A DNA stretch of 52,320 bases. It comes from a virus. Both the position numbers and the translations under genes were made by a program. Shown one piece after another: positions 24,794 through 32,753 of the stretch. Under the pieces are notes generated by a model that saw only the letters and a program-made list of their open reading frames with translations, had not been told where the DNA came from and ran no database searches. The stretch's first letter is position 1. Each line of letters begins with the position of its first letter. Where the stretch lies: IMG/VR virus record IMGVR_UViG_3300021964_000098, positions 1-52,320 of that record; one strand, given 5' to 3'.

Positions 24794-25064
24794 ATGATTC
24801 CGCATAACGTGACAAGGTTTCTTCACCAGTCCAGCTACATAAATTATAAACAGGGTACTTATCTTTTTTCTTATCTTTTATAATACAAAACTCTAATTTA
24901 ACTTTTGTTAGAGTAGGGTCTTGAAGTGAATCGTCATATGCCCATATAGCGTTTCTTACGCTTTTGGTAGTTATCACTTCAACTGGAAACCAACTATCAT
25001 CACAGCCATATTCTTCAGCCCAAACTGTGTATTCATATTTTCCATATTTTTTAGTGTGTTTCAC
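24780..25064 (-). CDS. Hypothetical protein downstream of DNA polymerase
   Basis: 94 residues, GTG start overlapping the polymerase stop by 14 bases, with GGAG ten bases upstream. The sequence looks like a small alpha/beta fold (YEYTVWAEEYGCDDSWFPVE; RNAIWAYDDSLQDPTLTKVK) with an acidic tail. No motif I recognise. Translational coupling with the polymerase suggests a replication-linked role, but nothing in the sequence defines it. Confidence 0.6.
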   Translation of the reverse strand: MKHTKKYGKYEYTVWAEEYGCDDSWFPVEVITTKSVRNAIWAYDDSLQDPTLTKVKLEFCIIKDKKKDKYPVYNLCSWTGEETLSRYAESYDED

Positions 25065-26796
25065 TCCAGTTTGCTCCTATTTTATATTCACCATCTAGGG
25101 GACAATTGAGTCCAAGGTCTACACCTGCTTGTATAATAGACTCAACACCTATCTTACCTACTTCTTCTGCATACTGCTCTGGTACTTCTACTTGCCATTC
25201 ATCATGAACATTACCAACAACAACAGCACCGTATTGCTGTATCTTCTCATGAAACAGAATCAATCCCTGCTTCATAACGATAGCACCGCCACCCTGCAAC
25301 AGAGCATTCAGTGCGCTGTGCTGTGATCTAACTTTTATCTTGCGTCCATCTAATCCTTTGAGGAATCCTTTGGATGCAGCTCTTGATACTTTAGCGATAA
25401 GAGTTCTAAATGATGGGAGATTATTAAGGAAAGTGTCTCTAAGTCGTTTGCCGTCTTTCTTGCTTCCTCCAACCACTGTCCCAATCTTTTCATCTCCTGC
25501 TCCGTATATGAGTGCATAGATGAATGTCTTTGCCTGATTTCTTGATTCAAGACCTGCAAGTCGCTGGTTAGCTGTGTGTATATCTCCGTTGAGAATTTCA
25601 TCTATAAATCCTTCATCATTCATGTAGTGAGCCAGCATCCTCAACTCAAGACCACTGGCATCAATACCTACAAGCTTGTGTTTAGGAGGAACTACCCAAC
25701 AGGCCCTACATTCCTCACCATAAGGAGCGGAACAGTTAGGAACTTGAGCCATGTTGGGGTTCCTATGAGTCATTCTACCAGTAACAGTACCATTATGATT
25801 AACAAATCCATGAACTCTGTCATCCTTACCCAGCTCCTTGAACCATGAATTTATCTGAGATATCCGTTTCTGTAACATAAGATATCTACCTATCAACGCT
25901 GCCTCTGGTATATTTTTTACGTTAGATAATATCTTTTCATCAACCATTGGTTGACCAGTAGGAGTAAACTTCTTCGGCTTCCAGCCAAATTCCTGTAGAT
26001 ATTCTCCGATCTGTTTACGTGAGCCTAGATTAAACTCTATCCTCTTCTCACGTATAATAGATCCTTTACGACATATTTCTTTGTAGTCATCTGGGGTAAG
26101 CCTTACGCCTTTACCCTGTAAGGTTTCACCCATCTTGGATACCTTACCTGTCTTGGTCTGACGTTTAAATATTTCTATTCTTTCTACCTTAGGTTTGAAT
26201 CGCTTCTTAACTTCAGCAGTCACCAGCTCCACCTCTTCGGTCAGCTCTGACAGCAAAAGGGAGGCGGCTTTATGATCAAACAAGAATCCATGTTCTTCCT
26301 GTTCTTTAAGGATGTTAGCTACTTTGTTCTCTATATCTATAGACTGCTTAGAGAAACCCGCAGCTTCCTTACGTAATTCAAAATAAACTTTCTTATTAAG
26401 AATAACATCACTGGTACATCTGGCCATCATCTCAGGGCTATAGGCTGTAAAATCATCGTAGCCGCTCTTAGAGAAACCTACTGACTCGCCCCATTGCTTG
26501 AGACTATGACCGCCTTCACGTACCGGATTGAACAATCTTGAAATGACCAGAGTATCTACCAACTTCTTATCTGATAGATCTACACCGCACATCCTGTATA
26601 TCCAAGGCACATCATAGTTAATAATATTGTGACCGATAAGCTTATCAGCCTGTTGTAATAGCTTGACTCCTTCATCTATTTGATTAGGGCCGAACTCATA
26701 AACAGTAGAACTGTCCAGATCTACAGCAGAAATACACCATATAACAGTTACATCTGTTACTCCATCTGTTTCAATATCAAAAACTAATGATTTCAT
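25051..26796 (-). CDS. DNA polymerase, family A (T7/Pol I type) with 3'-5' exonuclease domain
   Basis: 581 residues. Exonuclease domain: Exo I D7-x-E9 (VFDIETDG), Exo II GHNIINYD (Asp62), Exo III around Asp130 in MARCTSDV, where the usual Tyr four residues before is Arg126. Polymerase domain: motif A KLVGIDASGLELRMLAHY (Asp379), motif B RNQAKTFIYALIYG (R419 to Y431; Tyr427 at the E. coli Phe762 site, the T7-like Tyr state), motif C NVHDEWQVEV (His531, Asp532, Glu533). Shorter than T7 gp5 (704 residues) and seems to lack the thioredoxin-binding insert. Start overlaps the primase-helicase stop (ATGA). Replicates the genome with the primase-helicase and SSB encoded upstream. Confidence 0.95.
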   Translation of the reverse strand: MKSLVFDIETDGVTDVTVIWCISAVDLDSSTVYEFGPNQIDEGVKLLQQADKLIGHNIINYDVPWIYRMCGVDLSDKKLVDTLVISRLFNPVREGGHSLKQWGESVGFSKSGYDDFTAYSPEMMARCTSDVILNKKVYFELRKEAAGFSKQSIDIENKVANILKEQEEHGFLFDHKAASLLLSELTEEVELVTAEVKKRFKPKVERIEIFKRQTKTGKVSKMGETLQGKGVRLTPDDYKEICRKGSIIREKRIEFNLGSRKQIGEYLQEFGWKPKKFTPTGQPMVDEKILSNVKNIPEAALIGRYLMLQKRISQINSWFKELGKDDRVHGFVNHNGTVTGRMTHRNPNMAQVPNCSAPYGEECRACWVVPPKHKLVGIDASGLELRMLAHYMNDEGFIDEILNGDIHTANQRLAGLESRNQAKTFIYALIYGAGDEKIGTVVGGSKKDGKRLRDTFLNNLPSFRTLIAKVSRAASKGFLKGLDGRKIKVRSQHSALNALLQGGGAIVMKQGLILFHEKIQQYGAVVVGNVHDEWQVEVPEQYAEEVGKIGVESIIQAGVDLGLNCPLDGEYKIGANWSETH

Positions 26797-28436
26797 AATG
26801 CTTCATCCGCATCTTCTAGCTCATCTTCGTAGTCAATTATCTCAGATAATCTACCTGTTTCTTTATCATACATCAGATGAGTTGCCATTCCCACATCTCC
26901 AGTATACCTAGACTTCAGTACTCTAACGTGGGTTGTATTGGCTTCGTTAGGATCGTCAGACTGTTGGTTGCGCTCCAAAGCTAGTACACAATCTGATAGC
27001 TGTGCAATAGACTGAGAGCCTCTGAGGTGACTGAGATTAACAGTAACACCATTCTCGTGGCCTCTGTTGCCTTCAATCCTCTTGAGGTGAGATACAAGAA
27101 TCAAACCCGCATTTGTTTCTTCAACAATAGAACGGAGCTTGTGCATTATTGTATCAATAGTTCTTCGCTCATCGCCATCGGCACTAGCCGACAGTAGCAT
27201 ATGTAAGTGATCTACTACTACCCACTTACAATCCAAGCCAACAATCATGTACCTGACCTTGGCAAAGATCTCATCAATGTCGTTAGATCCAAAGTGCGAG
27301 TGAATCCAAACACGATCATTACCAAAGAGATTAGCTAACATAGTATCTAGCTGCTCCTTGGGATATTCTTTTCTAATGTGATCAATATATAGTCTGGCGT
27401 TAGCCTCAATGGATACCAGACAGTCAGCAGTTTTATAGTAATCTTCCTCAAGAGCTATGATACCTACATTGTCTTGAGTGTTCTTTATAAGCCAGTGTTC
27501 TAGCTCTCTGGTGATACTAGACTTCCCTAGACCAGTGCCACCTGTCACAGTAACAAGCTCTCCGGTTCTCAGACCATAGAGTTTGTCATTCAATCCATGC
27601 CAAGGATAAGGGATAGATTCTTTTTCAGGGCGATCATGATATTTAGATAAAATATCTTTAGCACTCATGATGCCGGAGGGAGTGTAAGTCTTAGAAGCCC
27701 ACCAAGCTATAGTATATGCTTTATGATTACCGCTACGCAGCATATCATTAGCATCCTTGAACTCTTCAGGTAGGCTCAAGATCAAGGCTTTGCCGGGAGT
27801 AAATAACCTAGCAGCCTTTCTTGCAGCTTCTCTGCCCGGAGTATCGCTATCAAAGTTGATAACAATCTTGTCAAACTTTTCCAAGAACTCTAGAGATGAC
27901 TTGATATCTCTGACTGCACCGGCAGCACCGTTCTTCAGAGAGACTACAGGCCACTTAGATCCCAGAAGTTCGTAAGCTGCCATAGCATCACATTCACCCT
28001 CAGTGATAGTGATATACTTGCCCCCTTCTTGGAACAACTGCTGACCAAACAAACCAGTACCAGTTGAAGACCCCTGCCAAAAGAATGTCTTGTTTGTATC
28101 TCTGAGCTTGAAAGCACCTATCTCGTTTACGTTGTAGTAGGGATAGATGTGAGTATCTACATCGCCTTTGGAGTTGAGAATAGATTTAACGCCATACTTC
28201 TTCGCGGTATCAAGTGAGATACTTCTATCTGTCAGGGCGTTGAAGGAACCATCGGAAGTATTAACAGAGTTATTTTTATATGTCTTAAACTCTATTGGGG
28301 TTGGTGAAATACTGTTGTCGTGATTAGGAATTAACTTATCACAACTGAAACAGTACATTGATCCATCTTCATTTAAAGATGCTGGATCACTCCCGCCACA
28401 TTCAGGGCAGGGTAAATGTGTTTTAACGAATGCCAT
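26793..28436 (-). CDS. Primase-helicase, T7 gp4 type
   Basis: 547 residues. N-terminal zinc motif C10-x2-C13 ... C29-x2-C32 (CPECGG, CFSC), then a TOPRIM primase domain (ITEGECDAMAAYELLG; KIVINFDSDTPGREAA), and a RecA-like hexameric helicase: Walker A TVTGGTGLGKSSI, Walker B WVVVDHLHML, H-motif LILVSHLKR, and the RGSQSIAQLSDCVLALERNQ motif typical of DnaB/gp4. So one protein both unwinds DNA and makes primers. Preceded by AAGGAGC seven bases before ATG, itself right after a terminator-like hairpin (28448-28475). Its stop overlaps the polymerase start. Confidence 0.95.
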   Translation of the reverse strand: MAFVKTHLPCPECGGSDPASLNEDGSMYCFSCDKLIPNHDNSISPTPIEFKTYKNNSVNTSDGSFNALTDRSISLDTAKKYGVKSILNSKGDVDTHIYPYYNVNEIGAFKLRDTNKTFFWQGSSTGTGLFGQQLFQEGGKYITITEGECDAMAAYELLGSKWPVVSLKNGAAGAVRDIKSSLEFLEKFDKIVINFDSDTPGREAARKAARLFTPGKALILSLPEEFKDANDMLRSGNHKAYTIAWWASKTYTPSGIMSAKDILSKYHDRPEKESIPYPWHGLNDKLYGLRTGELVTVTGGTGLGKSSITRELEHWLIKNTQDNVGIIALEEDYYKTADCLVSIEANARLYIDHIRKEYPKEQLDTMLANLFGNDRVWIHSHFGSNDIDEIFAKVRYMIVGLDCKWVVVDHLHMLLSASADGDERRTIDTIMHKLRSIVEETNAGLILVSHLKRIEGNRGHENGVTVNLSHLRGSQSIAQLSDCVLALERNQQSDDPNEANTTHVRVLKSRYTGDVGMATHLMYDKETGRLSEIIDYEDELEDADEAL

Positions 28437-28447
28437 TTTTGCTCCTT

Positions 28448-28475
28448 AAAAAAATGGGGAGCCGAAACTCCCCCA
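28448..28475 (-). terminator. Rho-independent terminator-like hairpin between the 28491 gene and primase-helicase
   Basis: On the minus strand GGGGAG (28469-28474) pairs with CTCCCC (28456-28461) across a TTTCGG loop and is followed by seven T (28454-28448). Immediately after the T tract comes the primase-helicase Shine-Dalgarno AAGGAGC. Position inside the operon suggests attenuation between the abundant SSB and the replication enzymes. Confidence 0.7.
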
Positions 28476-28490
28476 ATCAACAGCACACAA

Positions 28491-28772
28491 CTAACTACGA
28501 ACATAAGATTCATTTTCAGGAGTGTCAGGATCATCGGCAATAAATCTACCGTCTTCATCCCTAGCTCTTTCATATGTAATCCTTGTATCATCATTACACT
28601 CAGTTCCAAGCTGTGCTTTAAACCACTCAAGCGCAGCTTTCTTAGACTCAATGTCATCTGACAGAGATTTAATATCACCTACCAGCTTCTGAGCTAATAC
28701 AAAGATATGTTGGTTTTGCAGTGACATCTTGGAGACATCAAAGTCTCCAGCATCAGTTTTGAATACTGTCAT
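28491..28772 (-). CDS. Hypothetical protein downstream of SSB
   Basis: 93 residues, start overlapping the SSB stop (ATGA). A central coiled-coil-like helix (LAQKLVGDIKSLSDDIESKK) is followed by an acidic tail with DPDTPENESYVRS. A small helical protein in this position is frequent in T7-like marine phages as I recall, but I know no function. Translational coupling to SSB and the terminator directly after it suggest it is produced at similar levels to SSB. Confidence 0.65.
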   Translation of the reverse strand: MTVFKTDAGDFDVSKMSLQNQHIFVLAQKLVGDIKSLSDDIESKKAALEWFKAQLGTECNDDTRITYERARDEDGRFIADDPDTPENESYVRS

Positions 28773-29197
28773 AGCTCATCCTCTAAGGATTCTTCTACAT
28801 CAAACTCATCACCGACTCCACCACTGGAGTATGGAACCAGATCAAGAACCTGCATAGCTAGAAACTCAAGACCTTGGTAAGTCTTACCACCTCTATCCAT
28901 CTCCCATTCACGATACTGAACCTTGACCTTAGAGCCGTTACCGACTTCGGAATCAATCTCATTCTTCATTCGATCATAGAGTTTAGGAGGTTCTCTAGTT
29001 CCCTTTGGCCCACCATTCACCTTTCTCTTGATGATAATAGCAGGGCCTTCATTCATGTCTTTGACCTTGAATCCACGGCGTTTGAAATCCGCAGCAGTGC
29101 CATCGTCAACTACAAGGTTAACACTATACACTGGTTCATAAGTTGTATTGGGGCGTTTAACACTAGCCCAGTAAGCAGTACCTTCTACTATAGCCAT
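28769..29197 (-). CDS. Single-stranded DNA-binding protein, T7 gp2.5-like
   Basis: 142 residues. N-terminal MAIVEGTAYWASVKRPNTTY and YSVNLVVDDGTAADFKRRGF, central GSKVKVQYREWEMDRGGKTY-QGLEFLAMQVLDLVPY, and a strongly acidic C-terminus (DEFDVEESLEDEL). This is the fold order and acidic tail of phage gp2.5-type SSBs: the tail recruits polymerase and primase-helicase. The adjacent genes downstream are those partners. Similar small SSBs occur across marine T7-like phages. Confidence 0.88.
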   Translation of the reverse strand: MAIVEGTAYWASVKRPNTTYEPVYSVNLVVDDGTAADFKRRGFKVKDMNEGPAIIIKRKVNGGPKGTREPPKLYDRMKNEIDSEVGNGSKVKVQYREWEMDRGGKTYQGLEFLAMQVLDLVPYSSGGVGDEFDVEESLEDEL

Positions 29198-29488
29198 TTA
29201 TAGCTCCTCTTTAGCTTTACTGTAAAAATATCTGTGACCTGCCCAGAACAAAAAGGAAAGTATCACGTTCTCAATAGTGGATGGTAGCACACCTGTTCGG
29301 CTTTGTAAATCCACTAGCTCAATCACCTCTACCAACAACAGAATAGCAAAGGTATAGAACCCTAGTATAAATAAACCTCCACCCAACATCAAGGACTTGG
29401 CTTTCATTGAGCCTTTCATTGTTGCATCCTTCAGCGTTGTGAAGTAATCTTTGATTTCTGAAAAGGGATCAAGATTATCTGTACTCAT
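29198..29488 (-). CDS. Two-helix membrane protein
   Basis: 96 residues, starting in an ATGA overlap with the upstream gene and ending one base before SSB. A charged cytoplasmic-type N-terminus (DPFSEIKDYFTTLKDATM), then two hydrophobic segments at about residues 33-54 (MLGGGLFILGFYTFAILLLV) and 68-86 (STIENVILSFLFWAGHRYFY). An inner-membrane location is likely. No family recognised. Membrane proteins in the early/replication cluster can be superinfection-exclusion or host-takeover factors, but that is speculation. Confidence 0.6.
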   Translation of the reverse strand: MSTDNLDPFSEIKDYFTTLKDATMKGSMKAKSLMLGGGLFILGFYTFAILLLVEVIELVDLQSRTGVLPSTIENVILSFLFWAGHRYFYSKAKEEL

Positions 29489-29931
29489 TTTGTATCTCCA
29501 ATTATTGTAAATTTCCCAATGTCAATAGTTATCAATGGCTCTACATCCTGCCAATCGTTGCGATCATAACGGCCTCCAATATTTATGTCAATATTATCAT
29601 CCTCAATATCATCAAGACAGATATACCCGCTAGTATCTGCCCATCTAACACAGAGGTAAGTATGTATATTTAAAGATCTATAAATCTCTTTAGCTTTTAA
29701 AAACTTAGATAAAGATATTATATAAGTAGGATAAGTATTATGTTTACATTTACGTTCTTTTAGTTCTAAAAAGAACTTAGGCTTATAGTTTCTAAGATCT
29801 AAAGCTATGAAGTCTAATCCATATTGGATAGGTAACTTTCTTAAATTAACTTTAAAATATTTCTCTAAGTCTTTACTAAAGCTTTTCTCAGCAGCTAAAG
29901 ACTGTTTAGTTTCATATAGTTTTCTAGGCAT
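29485..29931 (-). CDS. Possible PD-(D/E)XK-type nuclease-like protein
   Basis: 148 residues from ATG 29931 (MPRKLYETKQSLAAE), chosen because GGGAG lies upstream and the ATG overlaps the upstream stop (ATGCCTAG); a longer form from 29997 is open but lies within the upstream gene. Segments: EKSFSKDLEKYF, PIQYGLDFIALDLRNY, then FFLELKERKCKHNTYPTYII. The order Glu..., Asp (GLDF), Glu-x-Lys (ELK) fits a restriction-endonuclease-like core. The remainder (HTYLCVRWADTSGYICLDDI) is beta-rich as expected. Weak assignment; not supported by a search. Confidence 0.55.
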   Translation of the reverse strand: MPRKLYETKQSLAAEKSFSKDLEKYFKVNLRKLPIQYGLDFIALDLRNYKPKFFLELKERKCKHNTYPTYIISLSKFLKAKEIYRSLNIHTYLCVRWADTSGYICLDDIEDDNIDINIGGRYDRNDWQDVEPLITIDIGKFTIIGDTK

Positions 29932-30217
29932 AGAGTTTCTCCCAGTTACGAGGCTTACGTTTCTTACCATTAGCCAACGCCCTGTAGTAAGCATCACAAC
30001 TTGCAGCCTTCCAATACATATTCTTTAGTATCTCTCGGCCTTGTTTTACTCGTAGCTTTTTTCTTGAATAGCCACCATGAACTGGCTTTATATGAATAAA
30101 CTTACTACCTATATTAATCTCACAGAGTCTCCAACCTTCATAGTAATACCAAGTTGTTACCTTATCACTCATCTTTGGAGAAAGTAAAAAATCTTTTAAG
30201 TCTAGATGTTCTTGCAT
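29924..30217 (-). CDS. Small basic hypothetical protein
   Basis: 97 residues. The ATG at 30217 is chosen because a strong AAGGAG lies seven bases upstream; other in-frame ATGs (30244, 30172) lack one. The middle is beta-like (TTWYYYEGWRLCEINIGSKF), the C-terminal half is very basic (YSRKKLRVKQGREI; NGKKRKPRNWEKLYA). Overlaps neighbours on both sides. It may bind nucleic acid, based on composition only; no family recognised. Confidence 0.55.
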   Translation of the reverse strand: MQEHLDLKDFLLSPKMSDKVTTWYYYEGWRLCEINIGSKFIHIKPVHGGYSRKKLRVKQGREILKNMYWKAASCDAYYRALANGKKRKPRNWEKLYA

Positions 30218-30350
30218 TGCTGCGCTCCTTAGTATGAACCTCATACCATTTCTGAAATGCTTTCTTGTTCATAATATAATCATCGTATTCATCGTTCCTA
30301 AGAACTGGAACCATTTGTAATAGTTGATGCTGCGTATAGTTACTAGCCAT
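30165..30350 (-). CDS. Small hypothetical protein
   Basis: 61 residues from ATG 30350, which overlaps the upstream stop (ATGGCTAG) and has GGAG upstream; an open extension to 30452 lies wholly inside the upstream gene and is rejected. Sequence begins MASNYTQHQLLQMVPVLRND and ends with a basic stretch (KERSNARTSRLKRFFTFSKD). Function unknown. Part of the tightly overlapping run of small early genes. Confidence 0.5.
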   Translation of the reverse strand: MASNYTQHQLLQMVPVLRNDEYDDYIMNKKAFQKWYEVHTKERSNARTSRLKRFFTFSKDE

Positions 30351-30873
30351 TAAACCACTCCGGGATAGATCTGTTAGTCCACTTAGCAAAGTGTTTCGTA
30401 TGGTAATAGTCTCGGTAACACTCAATGTTACAATCCGAAACCTTATTCTCATCCGGCATTGCTAAAGTTGGGGGTGTGAATGCATCAATAGTTATATTAT
30501 CTGGTGCTTCAAGTAGTAAGTCTTTTAATTCTGCACACTTATGAACCTTCTCATATCTATGCGTATACTCATTAAGTAAATAATTAAATAGATCATCTAA
30601 CCATATGTAATTACTTACATTTTCTCTACACCATACGGCAGAAGGATGATTCATATGTGTAGCTTGATATAAATCTTTACGTTGATCTTCTAGGTAATAT
30701 CTCTTTACCATTCTGCCTGTTCTTCTTGAAGGCTCATAGTACATAGTCCCATCTAAAACTCTGTGAGCTGTAGACAATAGCTGTGCATACTCCAGTATCA
30801 TTTTGACAACATGTTTATCACAGTGATGTTCAGCACATATTTTTGGATCGTTATGTAAGTAAAATATATTCAT
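30343..30873 (-). CDS. Conserved phage protein, NIFYLxxDPxxCAxxHCDKHVVKM family
   Basis: 176 residues with striking conserved blocks: MNIFYLHNDPKICAEHHCDK, HVVKMILEYAQLLSTAHRVL, THMNHPSAVWCRENVSNYIW, TPPTLAMPDENK and ECYRDYYHTKHFAKW. I recognise this as a widespread single-domain protein of marine T7- and T4-like phages, rich in His/Cys/Asp/Tyr and so probably an enzyme. It has been tentatively linked to DNA-base repair or modification (glycosylase-like) in some annotations; I treat that as unproven. ATG start overlaps nothing upstream except the stop of the 63-residue gene (ATGA). Nearby nucleases suggest a DNA-metabolic role. Confidence 0.75.
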   Translation of the reverse strand: MNIFYLHNDPKICAEHHCDKHVVKMILEYAQLLSTAHRVLDGTMYYEPSRRTGRMVKRYYLEDQRKDLYQATHMNHPSAVWCRENVSNYIWLDDLFNYLLNEYTHRYEKVHKCAELKDLLLEAPDNITIDAFTPPTLAMPDENKVSDCNIECYRDYYHTKHFAKWTNRSIPEWFNG

Positions 30874-31061
30874 GCTGAATGTCCCTCATCAGCAGTTACC
30901 CATTGCTCAGTTGTTTTATCAAAGACTACGCCTAGTTTATCTGTAATATGATTCCACGCTCCCGCCCACTCTAATGCTCTATGTTTATCGGAATCGTCAC
31001 AGAAATCATAGTAAGTAGAACTCTCATCAAACAATATTTGTAGTGCTTTATTGGTATTCAT
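30870..31061 (-). CDS. Small acidic hypothetical protein
   Basis: 63 residues: two predicted helices around a YYDFCDDSDKHRALEWAGAW core, then a beta-like GVVFDKTTEQWVTADEG. A GGAG ribosome-binding site lies directly upstream, inside the stop region of the preceding small gene (GGGAGGATTAATATG). Ends in an ATGA overlap with the 176-residue gene. Function unknown. Confidence 0.6.
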   Translation of the reverse strand: MNTNKALQILFDESSTYYDFCDDSDKHRALEWAGAWNHITDKLGVVFDKTTEQWVTADEGHSA

Positions 31062-31062
31062 A

Positions 31063-31242
31063 TTAATCCTCCCAGATTGTATTATTAGTTTTTACGCTAT
31101 CAAGTTTTCCCAATGCACTTCTGATTCTACATAAAGATATTTCCACATCCCTTGCATAGTCTGCTATTTCAGAGCGGATTTCTTCATTAGTAAGCATTTC
31201 TGATATGATTCTATTGGATTCTGAATGATCAATATTCTTCAT
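31063..31242 (-). CDS. Small helical hypothetical protein
   Basis: 59 residues: MKNIDHSESNRIISEMLTNE, then a long helix (EIADYARDVEISLCRIRSAL) and a short polar tail. The ATG overlaps the upstream stop (ATGA), and its stop precedes the next ATG by one base with the Shine-Dalgarno inside its last codons. The overlap pattern on both sides is the main support. No motif known. Confidence 0.55.
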   Translation of the reverse strand: MKNIDHSESNRIISEMLTNEEIRSEIADYARDVEISLCRIRSALGKLDSVKTNNTIWED

Positions 31243-31490
31243 GTTAAGCTCTTTACATTTAAGTATGTTGTAAATATCTTAGGTAGCAGATCATCTAACT
31301 CATCTTTACCACTGACCTGTTCCCACGGCATAGCTGCCCCTCTATCTGATAGAGCTTTACTTGCGAATTCATCTTCTACAAAAGAAAGAAAGCTACGTAT
31401 GAAGGAAGGGTGAGGAAGGGGTGCATCAATCTTTACAAAGTTATATGCCACCCAATCATCAATCTGGTGATAGAACTTCTGCCTGTCCAT
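31239..31490 (-). CDS. Hypothetical protein
   Basis: 83 residues from ATG 31490, with AGGAGC seven bases upstream; an open form from 31520 lacks a ribosome-binding site. Segments: MDRQKFYHQIDDWVAYNFVK, PHPSFIRSFLSFVEDEFASK, and GKDELDDLLPKIFTTYLNVK. Aromatic-rich helical composition. No recognised family. Overlaps the downstream gene in ATGA fashion. Confidence 0.55.
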   Translation of the reverse strand: MDRQKFYHQIDDWVAYNFVKIDAPLPHPSFIRSFLSFVEDEFASKALSDRGAAMPWEQVSGKDELDDLLPKIFTTYLNVKSLT

Positions 31491-31626
31491 TACTTTGCTC
31501 CTGTAAGTAATTAATAACATTATCTAAAGAACATACAAAAACTAGATCTGATCTAGAATCTAAAGGACACCCGCTTAGGGCATCCCTTAGTTCTATTAGA
31601 TCAGCTAGTGTAGACTCACTAACCAT
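31459..31626 (-). CDS. Small hypothetical protein
   Basis: 55 residues: MVSESTLADLIELRDALSGC, then LDSRSDLVFVCSLDNVINYL and a polar tail. Start overlaps the stop of the DUF932-type gene (TGATG) with AAGGTGG just upstream, consistent with coupled translation. It overlaps the next gene by 32 bases, which is more than usual here, so it is less certain than its neighbours. Confidence 0.45.
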   Translation of the reverse strand: MVSESTLADLIELRDALSGCPLDSRSDLVFVCSLDNVINYLQEQSNGQAEVLSPD

Positions 31627-32525
31627 CAAGCCACCTTACGAAACAAACGATCATTAGAAATAACCTCAGAGACTTTGTTAGCTCTACGATTCTGTAAAGA
31701 TATAACAGATGAGCCTTTCCTAGAGGGCTGGCAATGTGTAGCCCAATCGGTCAGAGCATTATAAACTGCCCATAGATTTCCACCTTGACGAGGCACATAA
31801 GTATCTCTATACAACCTCCAAAGCTGTATATAGTTTTTATTATTCCATGTCTTTTCATCAAGAGGATCACCGCCAATTGCGGCAGCAAATATAGACTTAA
31901 TAATTTCTTGAGATGGTACAGTCTTATACCATATCTTCCATAGCTCATTCTGCTGCATCATTACCTCTAGACCTTTACCAACAATCTGAGATCCTTTATG
32001 AATATCTAGCTGCCGAGTATGTCTAGACTTATATATAGTAGAGCTACCTTCTGTGAATATCTGACCATTCATACAGGCCGACTGTCTAGCACCAGCCGAC
32101 ATCATGAAACTAAACAGACCATCAAAACTATTAACTCCAAGGAAACTTAGAGCGGCTGTGTCACCATCTGGAGTCTCTAGAAACTGATTAGGTAAGGTAT
32201 GCTTTACATAACACCTAGCACCGTTACGATCAGTAACAATAGACTCAACAATATCCTTAGTATTGAGATCACTTCGCATAATCATAGCTCTCTGATTAGC
32301 TATCATGTCTCTGTGGTTTACTGGCTTATACTTAGGGCCGACAACTCCAAGACAATGATTAGTATCAGTGCGAACAATGGCACGTTTATTAACCACAGTC
32401 TGGCTGTGCCTACCGTCTAGTGATTTAGTATTATAATGTAACTGCTTCAAGTCAATGTCAAAGTCGGCATCGCCATAAGGCAGATAAGAAAGATTGTTAC
32501 TATATAGGTTGATTACATTTTCCAT
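31626..32525 (-). CDS. DUF932 (phage/plasmid-like) protein
   Basis: 299 residues. Characteristic order of the DUF932 / phage-plasmid-like family: an opening region with VVNKRAIVRTDTNHCLGVVG followed by PKYKPVNHRDMIANQ, the middle SFLGVNSFDGLFSFMMSAGA and ACMNGQIFTEGSSTI, and a helical C-terminal part with GGNLWAVYNALTDWATHCQP. The family is common on phages and plasmids and is thought to act in DNA metabolism or host takeover, with no settled biochemical role. AAGGAGC precedes the ATG. One of the larger early genes. Confidence 0.85.
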   Translation of the reverse strand: MENVINLYSNNLSYLPYGDADFDIDLKQLHYNTKSLDGRHSQTVVNKRAIVRTDTNHCLGVVGPKYKPVNHRDMIANQRAMIMRSDLNTKDIVESIVTDRNGARCYVKHTLPNQFLETPDGDTAALSFLGVNSFDGLFSFMMSAGARQSACMNGQIFTEGSSTIYKSRHTRQLDIHKGSQIVGKGLEVMMQQNELWKIWYKTVPSQEIIKSIFAAAIGGDPLDEKTWNNKNYIQLWRLYRDTYVPRQGGNLWAVYNALTDWATHCQPSRKGSSVISLQNRRANKVSEVISNDRLFRKVA

Positions 32526-32537
32526 AGTTGTTGCTCC

Positions 32538-32753
32538 TTAGTCTAGTATTTCTACAGGTTGGTTGGTTTCTATCCATACTTTAGCACCACAGGACAATGG
32601 TTTATCCGGTGAATACTTTATCTCGCCATCAGTAAACTTAACCCGATTGCAATAAGTATTTGTTTTATAAGTCTTTACAGTTATGACAGGCTTGTTAGCT
32701 CCTTTAGCATTAGCCTTTATGTTGTGCTGATTAACATGAATTATTGTTTTCAT
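32538..32753 (-). CDS. Conserved small phage protein (MKTIIHVNQHxIKxN type)
   Basis: 71 residues, beta-rich: MKTIIHVNQHNIKANAKGAN, VITVKTYKTNTYCNRVKFTD, YSPDKPLSCGAKVWIETNQP. This pattern recurs as a small protein upstream of DUF932 genes in marine and other phages as I recall; function unknown. Start overlaps the upstream stop by 23 bases. Ends 13 bases before the DUF932 start. Confidence 0.7.
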   Translation of the reverse strand: MKTIIHVNQHNIKANAKGANKPVITVKTYKTNTYCNRVKFTDGEIKYSPDKPLSCGAKVWIETNQPVEILD

